A program made the translations under genes and the position numbers. The notes below the pieces were generated by a model. It had not been told where the DNA came from and made no database searches. It saw nothing but the letters and a program-made list of their open reading frames with translations. Shown in pieces: positions 8,380 through 17,899 of a DNA stretch of 64,000 bases (within the stretch, counting starts at the first letter, position 1; each line of letters opens with the position of its first letter). Source of the stretch: Hymenobacter sp. BT18 (lineage in GTDB: Bacteria > Bacteroidota > Bacteroidia > Cytophagales > Hymenobacteraceae); NCBI RefSeq assembly GCF_012273015.1, contig NZ_CP050954.1, positions 868,001 to 932,000 of the forward strand, written 5' to 3'.

Positions 8380-8534
8380 AACCACGGATTCGGGCGGATT
8401 TATCGGATGACCCGGATTTTGTAATTGGCGTGAATAAGCTCGGGTTGAAAAATAAAAGGGCTTGCCTTTCGGCAAGCCCTTTTTAATCGTCTCCATAATC
8501 CGGATTAACCAAAAAATCCGCCCGAACCCGTGGT
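8380..8534. repeat. Long inverted repeat abutting two convergent stop codons
   Basis: The 22-base arm ending in CGGGCGGATTT (about 8380-8401) is matched by its inverted copy at about 8513-8534 with one mismatch. The terminator 8458-8484 lies between the arms. The left arm starts about 5 bases after the M23 gene stop, and the right arm ends just before the permease stop. A related arm pair occurs at 38048-38243. Confidence 0.75.
8458..8484. terminator. Rho-independent terminator
   Basis: GGGCTTGCC (8458-8466) pairs with GGCAAGCCC (8471-8479) around TTTC, with five T after it and A-rich sequence before it. It serves the convergent M23-like and permease genes. Confidence 0.88.
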
Positions 8535-8535
8535 T

Positions 8536-9750
8536 CTAGTCGAACTTGATGGCTACTACGGGCTTGATGCGCGAAATGAGGTAGGTAGGCAGCAACACGG
8601 CCAGCAACGACATCAGGAAGGTGGCCACATTCAGCAGGACAATGATGAGCGGGTCCCAATGAATGGGTACCCGGTCCATGTAGTAATTCTCGGGGTCCAG
8701 CGGGATAAGGTGAAAGAAGTACTGAATGGCACAGAAGCCTAGCCCGGCCAGGTTGCCGTAGAAAATGCCGCGGAGTGCCAGATTCAGCCCCCGGAAGAAA
8801 AACATGCTCCGAATCTGGTTGTCGGTGGCCCCAATAGCCTTGAGGACGCCAATCATGTTGGTGCGCTCCAGAATCATAATGAAGATGGTAGCGACCATGT
8901 TGAAGGTGGCCACGAATACAATCAGCAGCAGGAAGATGACCACGTTGCGGTTGAGTAGCTGCAGCCAGTCGAACAGCTGGGCGTATTCATCCGTGATTTT
9001 GTCAAGCTTGAGGTCATAGCGCAGGTTTTCGTACAAGTCGTCGGCTACGGGGTCGAGCTGCTTGAAGTCCTTGAGTACTACTTCCATGCCACCCACCAGC
9101 GTATCGGGCCAGGCATTCAGCTCCCGAATCTGGCGGATGTCGCCGATGATGTACACCTCGTCAAATTCGTCAAGGCCGGTCTGGTAGATGCCGCTGACCA
9201 CAAACCGCCGCACGCGGGGCGGGTTCTGAATAAAGTAGAACAGCGCGTCGTCGCCCACTTTCAGGCGCAGCTTGTCGGCCACCTTGCGCGAAAGCAGCAC
9301 CTGGTCGGAGGCGGCTGTATCGGGAAACGAGATAAACTTCCCTTCCACCAGGTTCTGGCGCATCAGCGAGGGGCTTTGCCGCTCGTCAATGCCTTTCAGC
9401 ACCACACCCAGCACTTCTTCGCGGGTTTTGATGATGGCCGTTTTGCGCGCAAAGGGCTGCGTCGACTGTACCTGCGGAAACCGCTTCAGGTCGTTGAGCA
9501 GCTGCACGTTGCCGATGGGCTCCACCTCCAGGGAGTTGTTGTTGTCGTACTTGCTGATGGTCAGGTGCGACCCGAACGAAAAGATCTTGCTTTGGATTTC
9601 GTTGCGGAAGCCTTCCAGGATAGCAAACGACACAATCATGACGGCAACCCCCAGCGCTATGCTGACAATGGCTATTTTTGTCACCGTCGAGGTAAAAGAC
9701 CCCGCGTCGGCGCCATCAATTTTGTGGGATATATACCTGGAGACGTTCAC
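8536..9750 (-). CDS. ABC transporter permease, LolC/E-like (FtsX family)
   Basis: This is an inner-membrane subunit of the MacB/FtsX superfamily, 404 residues. One N-terminal membrane helix (~24-48, VTKIAIVSIALGVAVMIVSF) is followed by a periplasmic core (~50-270) and three C-terminal helices (~275-300, ~325-350 and ~375-395). This matches LolC/LolE, which pull lipoproteins out of the inner membrane for transfer to the outer membrane. LolC/E proteins are about 400 residues. No ATPase (LolD) gene is adjacent. Starts of this gene and the divergent NamZ gene are only 47 bases apart. A general FtsX-type permease is the safe call. Confidence 0.88.
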   Translation of the reverse strand: MNVSRYISHKIDGADAGSFTSTVTKIAIVSIALGVAVMIVSFAILEGFRNEIQSKIFSFGSHLTISKYDNNNSLEVEPIGNVQLLNDLKRFPQVQSTQPFARKTAIIKTREEVLGVVLKGIDERQSPSLMRQNLVEGKFISFPDTAASDQVLLSRKVADKLRLKVGDDALFYFIQNPPRVRRFVVSGIYQTGLDEFDEVYIIGDIRQIRELNAWPDTLVGGMEVVLKDFKQLDPVADDLYENLRYDLKLDKITDEYAQLFDWLQLLNRNVVIFLLLIVFVATFNMVATIFIMILERTNMIGVLKAIGATDNQIRSMFFFRGLNLALRGIFYGNLAGLGFCAIQYFFHLIPLDPENYYMDRVPIHWDPLIIVLLNVATFLMSLLAVLLPTYLISRIKPVVAIKFD

Positions 9751-9797
9751 TGGCGTAAAGCTACACGTCTACGTTCAGTTTTCTAGCTTCGTTGTGC

Positions 9798-11066
9798 ATG
9801 CCTCTCGCCCTTTTTGCTGGACTCCTCGGCTTTACTTTCCTGCTTACCGACTGCAGCCGCACGGCTACTTCTGCAAGCACCTCTTCCTCAACCGTTAGCT
9901 CCCCCGCTACTGTCGCCCCCCAGGTTCGTACTTCGCCCCCACAAATACTTACTGACGAGCCGGTAAAGGCCCCAGTGGTGGTAGGCGCGGGCCAATTCGA
10001 CAAGTACCTGCCTTTGCTGAAAGGCAAGCGCGTGGGCTTGGTTGTGAACCAGACGGCGCGCGTTGGCCGGGCCTACCTGGTTGATACGCTCCTCACTAAA
10101 GGAGTTGACGTAACCGTGATTTTTGCCCCGGAGCATGGGTTCCGCGGAGAAGCAGCGGATGGCGCTACCATCAAAGACGGCAAGGACGCCCGCAGCGGCC
10201 GGCCGGTTCGCAGCCTCTACGGCGCCACCAAGAAGCCCACGGCGGAAATGCTGCAGAACGTAGACGTGCTGGTCTTTGATATTCAGGACGTAGGCACGCG
10301 CTTCTACACGTTTATCAGCACCATGCACTATGTGATGGAAGCGGCGGCCGAACAAAACAAAGAAGTGCTGGTGCTGGACCGCCCCAACCCCAACGGCTGG
10401 TACGTGGACGGGCCGGTGCTGGAGCCCCAGCACAAATCCTTCGTGGGCATGCACCCCATCCCCATCGTCCACGGCCTGACGGTAGGTGAGCTAGCCCAGA
10501 TGATCAACGGAGAAAAGTGGTTGGCGGGTGGCCGCCAGTGCCGCCTCACGGTGGTACCGGTGCAGGGCTACACCCACGCCACGCGCTACGAGCTGCCAGT
10601 GCGCCCCTCTCCCAACCTGCCCAATGCCCACGCCGTGGCCTTGTACCCCACGATCTGCCTGTTCGAGGGTACCGATGTGAGCGTGGGCCGCGGTACGGAC
10701 TCCCCGTTTGAAGTAATTGGGGCACCCACCCAGCCCGCTACGCGCCCCTTCAGCTTCACACCCCGGCCCAACGCCGGCTCGCCCACCCCGCCACAGAACG
10801 GCCAGCTGTGCTACGGCGAAGACCTGCGCCAGACCGGCAATGACGTAGGGTTTACCCTGAAGTACCTGCTTGACTATTACCGCCAGAGCACGGCCAAGGA
10901 CAAGTTTTTCGGCAAGTATTTCGAGCAGCTCAGCGGCACCAGCACTCTACGCCAGCAGGTTGTAGCCGGCAAGTCGGAGCAGGAAATCCGGGCTTCTTGG
11001 GAGCCTGCGCTGGGCCAGTACAAGGCCTTACGCAAGAAGTATCTGTTATATCCTGATTTCAACTGA
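9798..11066 (+). CDS. NamZ-type exo-beta-N-acetylmuramidase (DUF1343)
   Basis: The DUF1343 family includes NamZ, which releases N-acetylmuramic acid from the end of peptidoglycan fragments, feeding cell-wall recycling. The 422-residue protein has the family signatures: KGKRVGLVVNQTA (~75-87), IFAPEHGFRG with the putative catalytic glutamate (E112), VFDIQDVGTRFYT, LDRPNPNG, and FEGTDVSVGRGTDSPFEVIG. The N-terminus is a signal sequence with a Cys at residue 19 (FTFLLTDCS) and a Ser/Thr-rich linker. The Asp before the Cys is unusual for a lipobox, so lipidation is uncertain. The ATG at 9798 is preferred to a TTG two codons earlier. Confidence 0.92.
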   Translation: MPLALFAGLLGFTFLLTDCSRTATSASTSSSTVSSPATVAPQVRTSPPQILTDEPVKAPVVVGAGQFDKYLPLLKGKRVGLVVNQTARVGRAYLVDTLLTKGVDVTVIFAPEHGFRGEAADGATIKDGKDARSGRPVRSLYGATKKPTAEMLQNVDVLVFDIQDVGTRFYTFISTMHYVMEAAAEQNKEVLVLDRPNPNGWYVDGPVLEPQHKSFVGMHPIPIVHGLTVGELAQMINGEKWLAGGRQCRLTVVPVQGYTHATRYELPVRPSPNLPNAHAVALYPTICLFEGTDVSVGRGTDSPFEVIGAPTQPATRPFSFTPRPNAGSPTPPQNGQLCYGEDLRQTGNDVGFTLKYLLDYYRQSTAKDKFFGKYFEQLSGTSTLRQQVVAGKSEQEIRASWEPALGQYKALRKKYLLYPDFN

Positions 11067-11140
11067 ACCGTGAATGCCTTTAGCCAGCAGCAGCCCTATC
11101 CTTGTTGCATCTACAGGCGCCTTACTTTTTGACCTACTCT

Positions 11141-12091
11141 ATGCTTCGAATTGTTTTTATGGGTACGCCCGAGTTTGCGGTGCCCACGCTCGAAACTCTG
11201 CTCGCGTGGCCGGGTTGCCAGGTGGTGGCCGTCATTACGGCGCCGGATAAGCCAGCGGGCCGGGGTCGGCAGCTCCAGGAGTCGGCGGTGAAGCAGACGG
11301 CGGTGCGCCACGCCCTGCCCGTGCTCCAGCCTACCAACCTAAAGTCCCCGGAGTTTCAGGCGGAGCTGCGCAGCTACGCGGCCGATTTGCAGGTGGTGGT
11401 AGCCTTTCGGATGCTGCCCGAAGCGGTTTGGAATATGCCGCGCCTGGGCTCCATCAACATTCACGCTTCGCTGCTGCCCCAGTACCGCGGCGCGGCTCCT
11501 ATCAACTGGGCCCTTATTCACGGCGATACGCAGACGGGCGTGACGAGCTTTTTCCTGCAGCACGAAATTGATACCGGCAACCTCATCTACCAGGATGCCG
11601 TGGACATTGCCGCGGAAGATGACTTCGGCACCTTATATGAAAAGCTGAAGGCGGCTGGCGCGGCGCTGGCCCTGCGCTCAGTGCAGGCCATAGCAGCCGG
11701 CCAGGCGCCCAGCATTCCCCAACCGGCACTGGCGGAATTGCGGCCAGCGCCAAAGCTGCAAAAAGAAACCGGTCGGCTGGATTTTCAGCAGTCGGCGCCG
11801 GCGCTGGCCAACCTGGTACGGGGACTTTCCCCGGTGCCCACGGCCTTTACCCAGCTGCCCGACGGCCGCACGCTGAAGGTGTTCAAGGCCCAACCCCTCG
11901 ACGATGAGGAAGCCAGCGGGCCCGATGCCAGCCAGCCCGGCCGCTGGTATACCGATGGCCGCACCTACCTCCGCCTCCAAACCGCCAATGGCCTGCTCGA
12001 CTTGCTGGATGTGCAGCTGGAAGGCAAAAAGCGGATGCCGGTGCCGGACTTCCTGCGTGGTATCAACACCTCGCAGGTTTTTGGAGTATGA
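11141..12091 (+). CDS. fmt: Methionyl-tRNA formyltransferase
   Basis: Fmt formylates the methionine on initiator tRNA using 10-formyltetrahydrofolate, so translation can start. The 316-residue protein begins MLRIVFMGTPEFAVPTLE, the classic N-terminus. The catalytic set is visible: NIHASLLPQYRGAAPINWAL carries the Asn and His, and DTGNLIYQ the Asp. One oddity is AFRMLPEAVWNMP where many Fmt have AYGxxLPxxVL. The C-terminal OB-like domain is present (~205-310). The start is set at 11141 and not at the upstream TTG, which would add 13 non-conserved residues. It is followed by folA 60 bases on, fitting a folate/one-carbon pair. Confidence 0.94.
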   Translation: MLRIVFMGTPEFAVPTLETLLAWPGCQVVAVITAPDKPAGRGRQLQESAVKQTAVRHALPVLQPTNLKSPEFQAELRSYAADLQVVVAFRMLPEAVWNMPRLGSINIHASLLPQYRGAAPINWALIHGDTQTGVTSFFLQHEIDTGNLIYQDAVDIAAEDDFGTLYEKLKAAGAALALRSVQAIAAGQAPSIPQPALAELRPAPKLQKETGRLDFQQSAPALANLVRGLSPVPTAFTQLPDGRTLKVFKAQPLDDEEASGPDASQPGRWYTDGRTYLRLQTANGLLDLLDVQLEGKKRMPVPDFLRGINTSQVFGV

Positions 12092-12151
12092 CTATTACGC
12101 CGTCTTGGTTTATGCTCGGCCGGCGCACCTCATTTTTTCTTTTCTAGCCTG

Positions 12152-12637
12152 ATGACTGCACTCGTAGTAGCCGTGGCGGACAATGGCGTGATAGGCGGCG
12201 ATAACCGTCTGCTCTGGCATTTGCCCCTGGATTTAAAGCATTTCAAACAGCTCACCCAGGGCCACCCCGTGGTCATGGGGCGCCGCACGTTTGAAAGCAT
12301 TGGCAAGCCCTTGCCCAACCGCACCAACATCGTTATTACGCGCCAGGCCGGCTGGCAGGCCACAGGCTGCGAAACCGCCAACTCGGTGCTGGAAGCCCTG
12401 GAAATGGCCTCGAAGCTCGATGAAGAGGTGTTTGTAATCGGGGGCGGCGAGATATACCGGCAGGCCCTGCCCGCCGCCGATGTGGTTTACCTCACGGAAG
12501 TGCACCACGAGGTAGAAGGCGACGTAACCTTCCCCGACCTCACGCCCGGCGAGTGGCGGGAAGAAAACCGGGAGCGGCACGAGCCCGACGAAAAGCACGC
12601 CTACGCATTCAGCTTCGTCACGCTGCGCCGCCGCTAG
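12152..12637 (+). CDS. folA: Dihydrofolate reductase
   Basis: This 161-residue protein reduces dihydrofolate to tetrahydrofolate with NADPH. The signatures are VAVADNGVIGGDNRLLWHLPLDL with the catalytic acid at the LDL site, VVMGRRTFESIGKPLPNRTNIVITR, and the NADPH loop VFVIGGGEIYRQAL. The length is normal for chromosomal DHFR. It follows fmt, whose substrate also comes from the folate pool, and the two are probably co-transcribed. Transcription likely ends at the 31-bp hairpin at 12677-12743. Confidence 0.96.
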   Translation: MTALVVAVADNGVIGGDNRLLWHLPLDLKHFKQLTQGHPVVMGRRTFESIGKPLPNRTNIVITRQAGWQATGCETANSVLEALEMASKLDEEVFVIGGGEIYRQALPAADVVYLTEVHHEVEGDVTFPDLTPGEWREENRERHEPDEKHAYAFSFVTLRRR

Positions 12638-12676
12638 CTGAGCTACGCTGCTGGCTACCACTGCACCTTTCCTTTT

Positions 12677-12743
12677 CTGAGTCCGGTAGAAACAAACAAC
12701 GGCCGCTTATTCAGCGGCCGTTGTTTGTTTCTACCGGACTCAG
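12677..12743. terminator. Perfect 31-bp hairpin between convergent genes
   Basis: The 31 bases 12677-12707 are exactly complementary to 12713-12743 around the loop TATTC. It lies between the stops of folA and the PorU2-like gene. The inner stem is GC-rich (CGGCCGCT) and the outer part A/T-rich, so either strand could give a terminator, though the length is exceptional. Confidence 0.8.
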
Positions 12744-12750
12744 TGGTTGC

Positions 12751-15700
12751 CTAGCGCAGCAGCACCAGCTTACCCCAGTCCTTCTTGAAGGCCTTGTCGC
12801 CGTCGGTACGGCGGTGGTCAAACTGAGTGGTCTTATCCATTAGTACGCGGTAGAGGTAGGTACCATTGGCCAGTTTGTCGCCAAACTCATCGGTGCCATC
12901 CCAGGCGTACTCGGTCACGTTGTTGCCGATGTGCAAGGGCCCGAGCTCCGCCATAGATATTTCCCGGACCACTTTGCCGGTCAGGGACATGATCTGGATT
13001 TTCATGTCCCGGGGCATTTCGGCACCCGTCATCGTGAACACGAAGCGCGTCTTGCTGGTCACTGGGTTCGGGAAGGGGTACACGTTGGTGATGGTTGAGG
13101 CATTTACTACCTCAAACGTCACTTCGTACCGCTCCGTGGAGGCCTTGGTGCCCGTTACGTCCTTGCCCTGCACCTGCAGCTTGTAGATGCCATCATCCAG
13201 CTTTTCGGGGCGGTAATCAATCTGCGCCTGTCCTTTGGCGGCATCGGCCTTGAACGTAATGGCCGGGCTGTTCATGTCGATTGGCTCGGCAAAGGTTCCG
13301 CCCGGGCGCAGCAGCAGCACCTCGAAGTTGCTGGCCTGCATGGTGCGGCGCGTATCATCATCGTGCAATACGGCTGTGATGATGGGCGTCGGCGACACGA
13401 TGTCTCCGTTCAGAATGTGCTGGCCATCGAAGGCCACATCAAGCGTAGGCGGCAGGTTTTTGTCGGGGGCGTTGAAAGCCACCTCCAGCTCATTGTTGAA
13501 GTAATACAGCTCCGGCTGCAACTGGGGGTTTACCACCACCTTCACCGTGGTAGCCCCGGTAAAGTCGGCCACATCTACTTTGAACAGGTAGGTTACCGTG
13601 GCGTCGGCCTTCAACGCCGCTTCCGACTCCAACTCCATGGTGCGCACCACGCTGCCATTCTTAATGGTCGCCACGGCTTTTACCTTCTCGGCGAAGTCCA
13701 CCATCGACGCATTCTGGAACACGACGGGTAGCTGCACCAGGCCGGTTTCAGCCTGCTTATCCAGGTTGTCGTAGCTGCCCGCGGCGGCCAGGTCCCGGCG
13801 CACAATACCTTCGGGAATACCTGTGTAGGTGAGCAGCCATTGCTTGAGCTGGGGCGCCTGGCGGTTGGCCTCATCCTTCAGCTCCATCTGCAGCTGCAGG
13901 TAAGGGTACTGCTCAGCCGAAATAGTGCTCAGGTCGGTGGCGCTGGCTGTTACGCCGCTGCGCACCACTTCCGTGGTGCCGTCCTTTTTCAGGCCAATAA
14001 CATTGAAGGTGGCGCTGCTGGTCTCGGTTTGCTTGAGCGTGTAGTAGAGTGTGCCCCAGGTTTTGGCCGGGCCGATGCGGGTAGAGGTAATCTGCCCGGC
14101 GCTGCCGTTGGTTTGCAGGTTTTTGGTGATGACCAGCACCTGATTGGTACGAGGCGTGGTGCTGGCCAGATCGGGGCCGGCTTCCTGGGCCTGCCCGGCC
14201 GTCAGGCCCTGCTGCCCAATCAGCACGAATGGGTCCCCATCTTTGAGGTCATCGATAACCTTGGAGCCCAAGCGGTTGAAGGCCGCTTTCAGATCAGCCG
14301 AAAACGTGGAGAACCGCACCCGATTCAGCGACACCACGGCCACGTAGTAGCCCTTAGGCACGTTGTTGAGCAGCGTCAGGAGCTGCGCCTGCTTGGCCGC
14401 GGCATTGATGTTGACGGAAGCATTCTGCGCGAAATGGTAGTAGCGCGACGACTCCAGCCCGCACGTCTGGTAAGGGCCGCCGGCTATGTCGCTCACGAAG
14501 GACAATGTACGGGGGTTATACACCACCACCAGCAGGTTCGGTAGGTTGGTACCGCAGTCCGCACTCGACACTGGGTCGTTGCCCAGCTGCGCGCCGTAGG
14601 CCGCGTTGTAGGTAATGCCGTTGCCGGTGCCCCCGCCAGCGGTGCGCAGCGTCAACGGTAGCTGGCTGCTCTCAAACTTCCACTCCATGCCGGGGCGCGA
14701 AAGACTCAGGCCAGTAATATCGTCGCGGTCGAACTGCCCGTAGTGACTTTGCGACCAGCCCCCGGGACTGTCCGGAATCACCCGGAACGAGCTGGTAGAC
14801 CAGCCCCCTTCTTCATCGACGGCGGGCGTCTGGAAGCGCATGCGCCAGTAGTACACCACGCTGTCCTGGCCAGCGGCGGGAGCCGGCAGCGTGGGCCGCC
14901 AATCGGGCGTGACGCTGGCCGTAACCGTCGCCTGCAGGCGGGCCGGGCTGTTAAACGTGGGCACCGTGTCCAGCTCCATTTCGTAGACGCGGCTGGTCGC
15001 CAACGGATTGTTGTTCTGTCCGATCAGGTGTACACTCTGCGAAGACACAATGGCAAACTCGCCCGGCGAAAGCAGCGTGATACCGCCCTGCAGGAAGTTG
15101 TAAGTCAGCGTAGCCTGGTTGTTGTTCTCGTTGAGCTCGGCCAGTTGGTTGGCGGCATCCACGGCCACCGTGAAGGTGTTTTGCCCGAAGACGTTGCCCG
15201 TATTGTCGAAGTTGAACGTGAGCAGCGTATCCCGGCCGATGGAAGGCGCAGTGATAGTAAGTACGTCGTTGGGGCGGCTGCTGGAAGCCGGATAGGCCCG
15301 CGTTACGGTTACGGTCACCGGGTCGGTCGTCCACTTGCCCAGGTTACCCGTGCCCACCTGCACGCGGAAGCTGGCGGAGTTGGCATCTACCTTGGTTTGC
15401 CCGGCTCCGGGCAGCAGCTTCACCTGCGTATCACTGGTGTAGTAATCGGGCTTTTCCGGGGCGTAGAGGTGTACCAGCGGGTCGCCCTGCCAGATGGTAT
15501 TCATCACCAGGGACGTGGAGTGCGGGTCGTTGGGGAACTTGGCCAGCACGCGTTCAGCCACTTCCCGGAACACCACCGGTACGGGTTTACCATACCACTT
15601 GGGGTCGTTGAACAAAGCCCGGTACATGTTATTGCAGTAGTAGTCGAGCTGGTTTTCGTAGCCAAAATCCGAGTCAGCCAGGAAGCCGATGGCGCCTTTC

Positions 15701-17841
15701 TGCGGGGCCAGCAACCAGTTTTCGCCCACGGAAGTAGTGCCGGCAATAAAGGAATTGCCCCCGGCGCACCCATTGATGAGAAACACCGGATACTTGCCCT
15801 GGTTGTTGTAGCCATTCACCGGGTCGTTGGGGTTGCCCAGGTTCAGGTCGTACTCCGTGGGGGAGCCGTGGCCAAAGTAGGTAATCAGCGAGAGGCCAGC
15901 ATTCAGCTCATCGGCAATGTTGACGTTCACCGGGGTTTTGCCAATGGTCGTGCGAGTGATGGTGCGCACCACTTTCCCCCCGAACAGGGGACGTTCCGCC
16001 AGCGCCTTGTAGTCGTCTACGTAGCCCCGAAACTGCAGAAACTGCGCTTCGTCCTCGCCCCCGGAGAGGTGCAGGATGTTCTTGCGCCAGGGCTCATTGC
16101 CCAGTTGCTCGTACTCTTTCAGCTTAGCCAGGTAGTTGGCCACTTCCTGGGACGTGCGCGCCGGTATGCGGCCCGTGGGTATTTCAGCCAGGTAAGAGCC
16201 GGTTTCCCAGTTAGCAGAAAAGAAGATATCAGAGGCAGCCCGCGTAGAAGCTGGCACCAGGTTTTTTTCGGGCAAGCGGGCCTCGTACTGGCGGTACTGC
16301 ACGTTGCCGGGGCCGTTAGGCACGTTGCCCCGCTCCCCGGTTTGCAGGCCACGGCCGAGCAGCAGCAGGTTGCGGTCGGCGCGGGGAGCTTCGGCCAGCA
16401 GCCACTTCACAAAACGCCGAACACCCAGCGGCGAGCTTTCACCATAGTGGTGCAGGTCGTAGAGCTGCTGGGCCGTGACCACCAGCGTATCCTGCTTGCC
16501 ACCGGCCACCGAGGCCCGGTACTCAGCGTAGGCCCGCACGGGGTTGGTTACGTCGGTAGCCGCTTTCATTAGCGTGGGGTGGCTGATGATGATAAAGCCA
16601 GCCTTAGCTGCTTCGATGGCCCGGAAGGAAACCTGGCGGGCCGGCAGCGGAACCTGGGGGCGGTTACTATCGGCAATCAGGAGCTTGCGCGTCTGACCAT
16701 CGGCCGAGGGAAATACGAACCCACGCTTGTTCTCGCCCAGCGACACGCCCGTGATGCGCTGCACGGCGTAGGGGTCGGTGATATCGTAGCCCCGGGCTGT
16801 GGCCGGAATGGAGTCCAGGGCGTAGTACGCCGGGCCGGCCAGAGTGGAGTCGTTCTGAAAGGTAATGGCGCGGGCCTTGCCCCAGCGCGAAACCTGCGGG
16901 TAGCGCAACCGGAAATAAGCAATGCGGAACCGGTCACTGGGCTCAGCCACGATATCGTGGATGGCAAAGTTCACATCGAGCTTGCCATTGGTCCCTATCT
17001 CACTGGAGTTGATATCGTAGGTGGTGCCGGCCGTAGCAAAGGCCTTGTACGACAAGGAGCCCAGGGCCCGGGGCGTAGTGCCCTTGCCCTGCGGAATTAC
17101 CGTAAAATCGGTAACGTGATTGTAGCGGGAGCTGCCCACTACCACAATATCCAGCTGCGGTAAGGGCCCCGTGCGCACCAAGTTCCGGATGCTGTCCATG
17201 GTCTGGGTTTCCTTGGGGTAGCCCGCGTGGAACTGGCCCGAGAGGTAGGCTTCGCCGGTTTCGGCCCAGGCCTGGAAGGACAGGACGCTGTTGTCGCCCG
17301 CCAGGTAATCGTGCGTGTACATCGTCATCCGCGTCTGGATGCGGTACGGATGCGCGGCCACGGTTGCCTCCACGGCGGGCTCGGCCATGCGCTTGCCCAG
17401 GGTGCCGGCCTTCCAGGTCAGGAAGTAAGCCGCCGTATCCGTAAACATGCTGTAGAGAGCGTGGGGCTGGTCGCCTTTCTTTTTATACAGGGGCCGGTCG
17501 AGCTGGCCGTCGTTGCGCTGGCCGAAGAACTCGATGAAGGTGGTAGCATCGAGCGTAGTCTGGCTACCACCTACGTAGATGGGCACCTCCTTGCCCCGGC
17601 GCCAGAGCTGAAACTCCTCGGGCTTTACCCCGGAGATGCCCGCCTTGGTTAGGTAATCGTTGTCGAGCCGGTAGATACCGTCGCGGGCAATCCTGATTTT
17701 ATAGTAAGGCTGCCCACTGACAATCCACTCGTTGCCGTAGGTCCCGGACTGAGCCAGCAGTGGCCCCGCCGGCAGCAGCAGGCACAGCAGCAGCAGCCAG
17801 GAGCCCCAGTTTAGCCGGGCTTTTGTGTAGGAGTTATCCAT
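12751..17841 (-). CDS. porU2: Type IX secretion sortase, PorU2-like (C25 peptidase family)
   Basis: PorU cuts off the C-terminal sorting domain of type IX cargo at the cell surface and attaches the cargo to lipopolysaccharide. This 1696-residue version has a signal peptide (LLLLCLLLPAGPLLAQ), an N-terminal beta-rich region, and a gingipain-type C25 domain with catalytic H658 (TYFGHGSPTEY) and C692 (LINGCAGGNSF). Long beta-sandwich modules follow: a CARDB-like repeat (~880-960, LAELNENNNQATL) and a second copy (~1480-1530). A FlgD/CTD-like end (VYPFPNPVTSKTRF ... NGTYLYRV) completes it. It is longer than classic PorU (about 1160 in Porphyromonas), matching the PorU2 group. It sits directly downstream of a PorV2-like gene, 58 bases away. 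Confidence 0.88.
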   Translation of the reverse strand: MDNSYTKARLNWGSWLLLLCLLLPAGPLLAQSGTYGNEWIVSGQPYYKIRIARDGIYRLDNDYLTKAGISGVKPEEFQLWRRGKEVPIYVGGSQTTLDATTFIEFFGQRNDGQLDRPLYKKKGDQPHALYSMFTDTAAYFLTWKAGTLGKRMAEPAVEATVAAHPYRIQTRMTMYTHDYLAGDNSVLSFQAWAETGEAYLSGQFHAGYPKETQTMDSIRNLVRTGPLPQLDIVVVGSSRYNHVTDFTVIPQGKGTTPRALGSLSYKAFATAGTTYDINSSEIGTNGKLDVNFAIHDIVAEPSDRFRIAYFRLRYPQVSRWGKARAITFQNDSTLAGPAYYALDSIPATARGYDITDPYAVQRITGVSLGENKRGFVFPSADGQTRKLLIADSNRPQVPLPARQVSFRAIEAAKAGFIIISHPTLMKAATDVTNPVRAYAEYRASVAGGKQDTLVVTAQQLYDLHHYGESSPLGVRRFVKWLLAEAPRADRNLLLLGRGLQTGERGNVPNGPGNVQYRQYEARLPEKNLVPASTRAASDIFFSANWETGSYLAEIPTGRIPARTSQEVANYLAKLKEYEQLGNEPWRKNILHLSGGEDEAQFLQFRGYVDDYKALAERPLFGGKVVRTITRTTIGKTPVNVNIADELNAGLSLITYFGHGSPTEYDLNLGNPNDPVNGYNNQGKYPVFLINGCAGGNSFIAGTTSVGENWLLAPQKGAIGFLADSDFGYENQLDYYCNNMYRALFNDPKWYGKPVPVVFREVAERVLAKFPNDPHSTSLVMNTIWQGDPLVHLYAPEKPDYYTSDTQVKLLPGAGQTKVDANSASFRVQVGTGNLGKWTTDPVTVTVTRAYPASSSRPNDVLTITAPSIGRDTLLTFNFDNTGNVFGQNTFTVAVDAANQLAELNENNNQATLTYNFLQGGITLLSPGEFAIVSSQSVHLIGQNNNPLATSRVYEMELDTVPTFNSPARLQATVTASVTPDWRPTLPAPAAGQDSVVYYWRMRFQTPAVDEEGGWSTSSFRVIPDSPGGWSQSHYGQFDRDDITGLSLSRPGMEWKFESSQLPLTLRTAGGGTGNGITYNAAYGAQLGNDPVSSADCGTNLPNLLVVVYNPRTLSFVSDIAGGPYQTCGLESSRYYHFAQNASVNINAAAKQAQLLTLLNNVPKGYYVAVVSLNRVRFSTFSADLKAAFNRLGSKVIDDLKDGDPFVLIGQQGLTAGQAQEAGPDLASTTPRTNQVLVITKNLQTNGSAGQITSTRIGPAKTWGTLYYTLKQTETSSATFNVIGLKKDGTTEVVRSGVTASATDLSTISAEQYPYLQLQMELKDEANRQAPQLKQWLLTYTGIPEGIVRRDLAAAGSYDNLDKQAETGLVQLPVVFQNASMVDFAEKVKAVATIKNGSVVRTMELESEAALKADATVTYLFKVDVADFTGATTVKVVVNPQLQPELYYFNNELEVAFNAPDKNLPPTLDVAFDGQHILNGDIVSPTPIITAVLHDDDTRRTMQASNFEVLLLRPGGTFAEPIDMNSPAITFKADAAKGQAQIDYRPEKLDDGIYKLQVQGKDVTGTKASTERYEVTFEVVNASTITNVYPFPNPVTSKTRFVFTMTGAEMPRDMKIQIMSLTGKVVREISMAELGPLHIGNNVTEYAWDGTDEFGDKLANGTYLYRVLMDKTTQFDHRRTDGDKAFKKDWGKLVLLR

Positions 17842-17899
17842 CGTATAAAACGTTGTCGTTTACTTAAAAAGAAAATGCCGCGGCCCTTGGTTTTAGCAC

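Noticed and set aside
12677-12743. Insertion-sequence end or attachment site
   Set aside because: The stem is a single hairpin with a 5-base loop, with no transposase, target duplication or integrase nearby.
14743-16572. 609-codon plus-strand frame opposite the PorU2-like gene
   Set aside because: The other strand encodes a coherent sortase with catalytic residues; the frame is an antisense shadow with abnormal Arg/Gly/Val composition.
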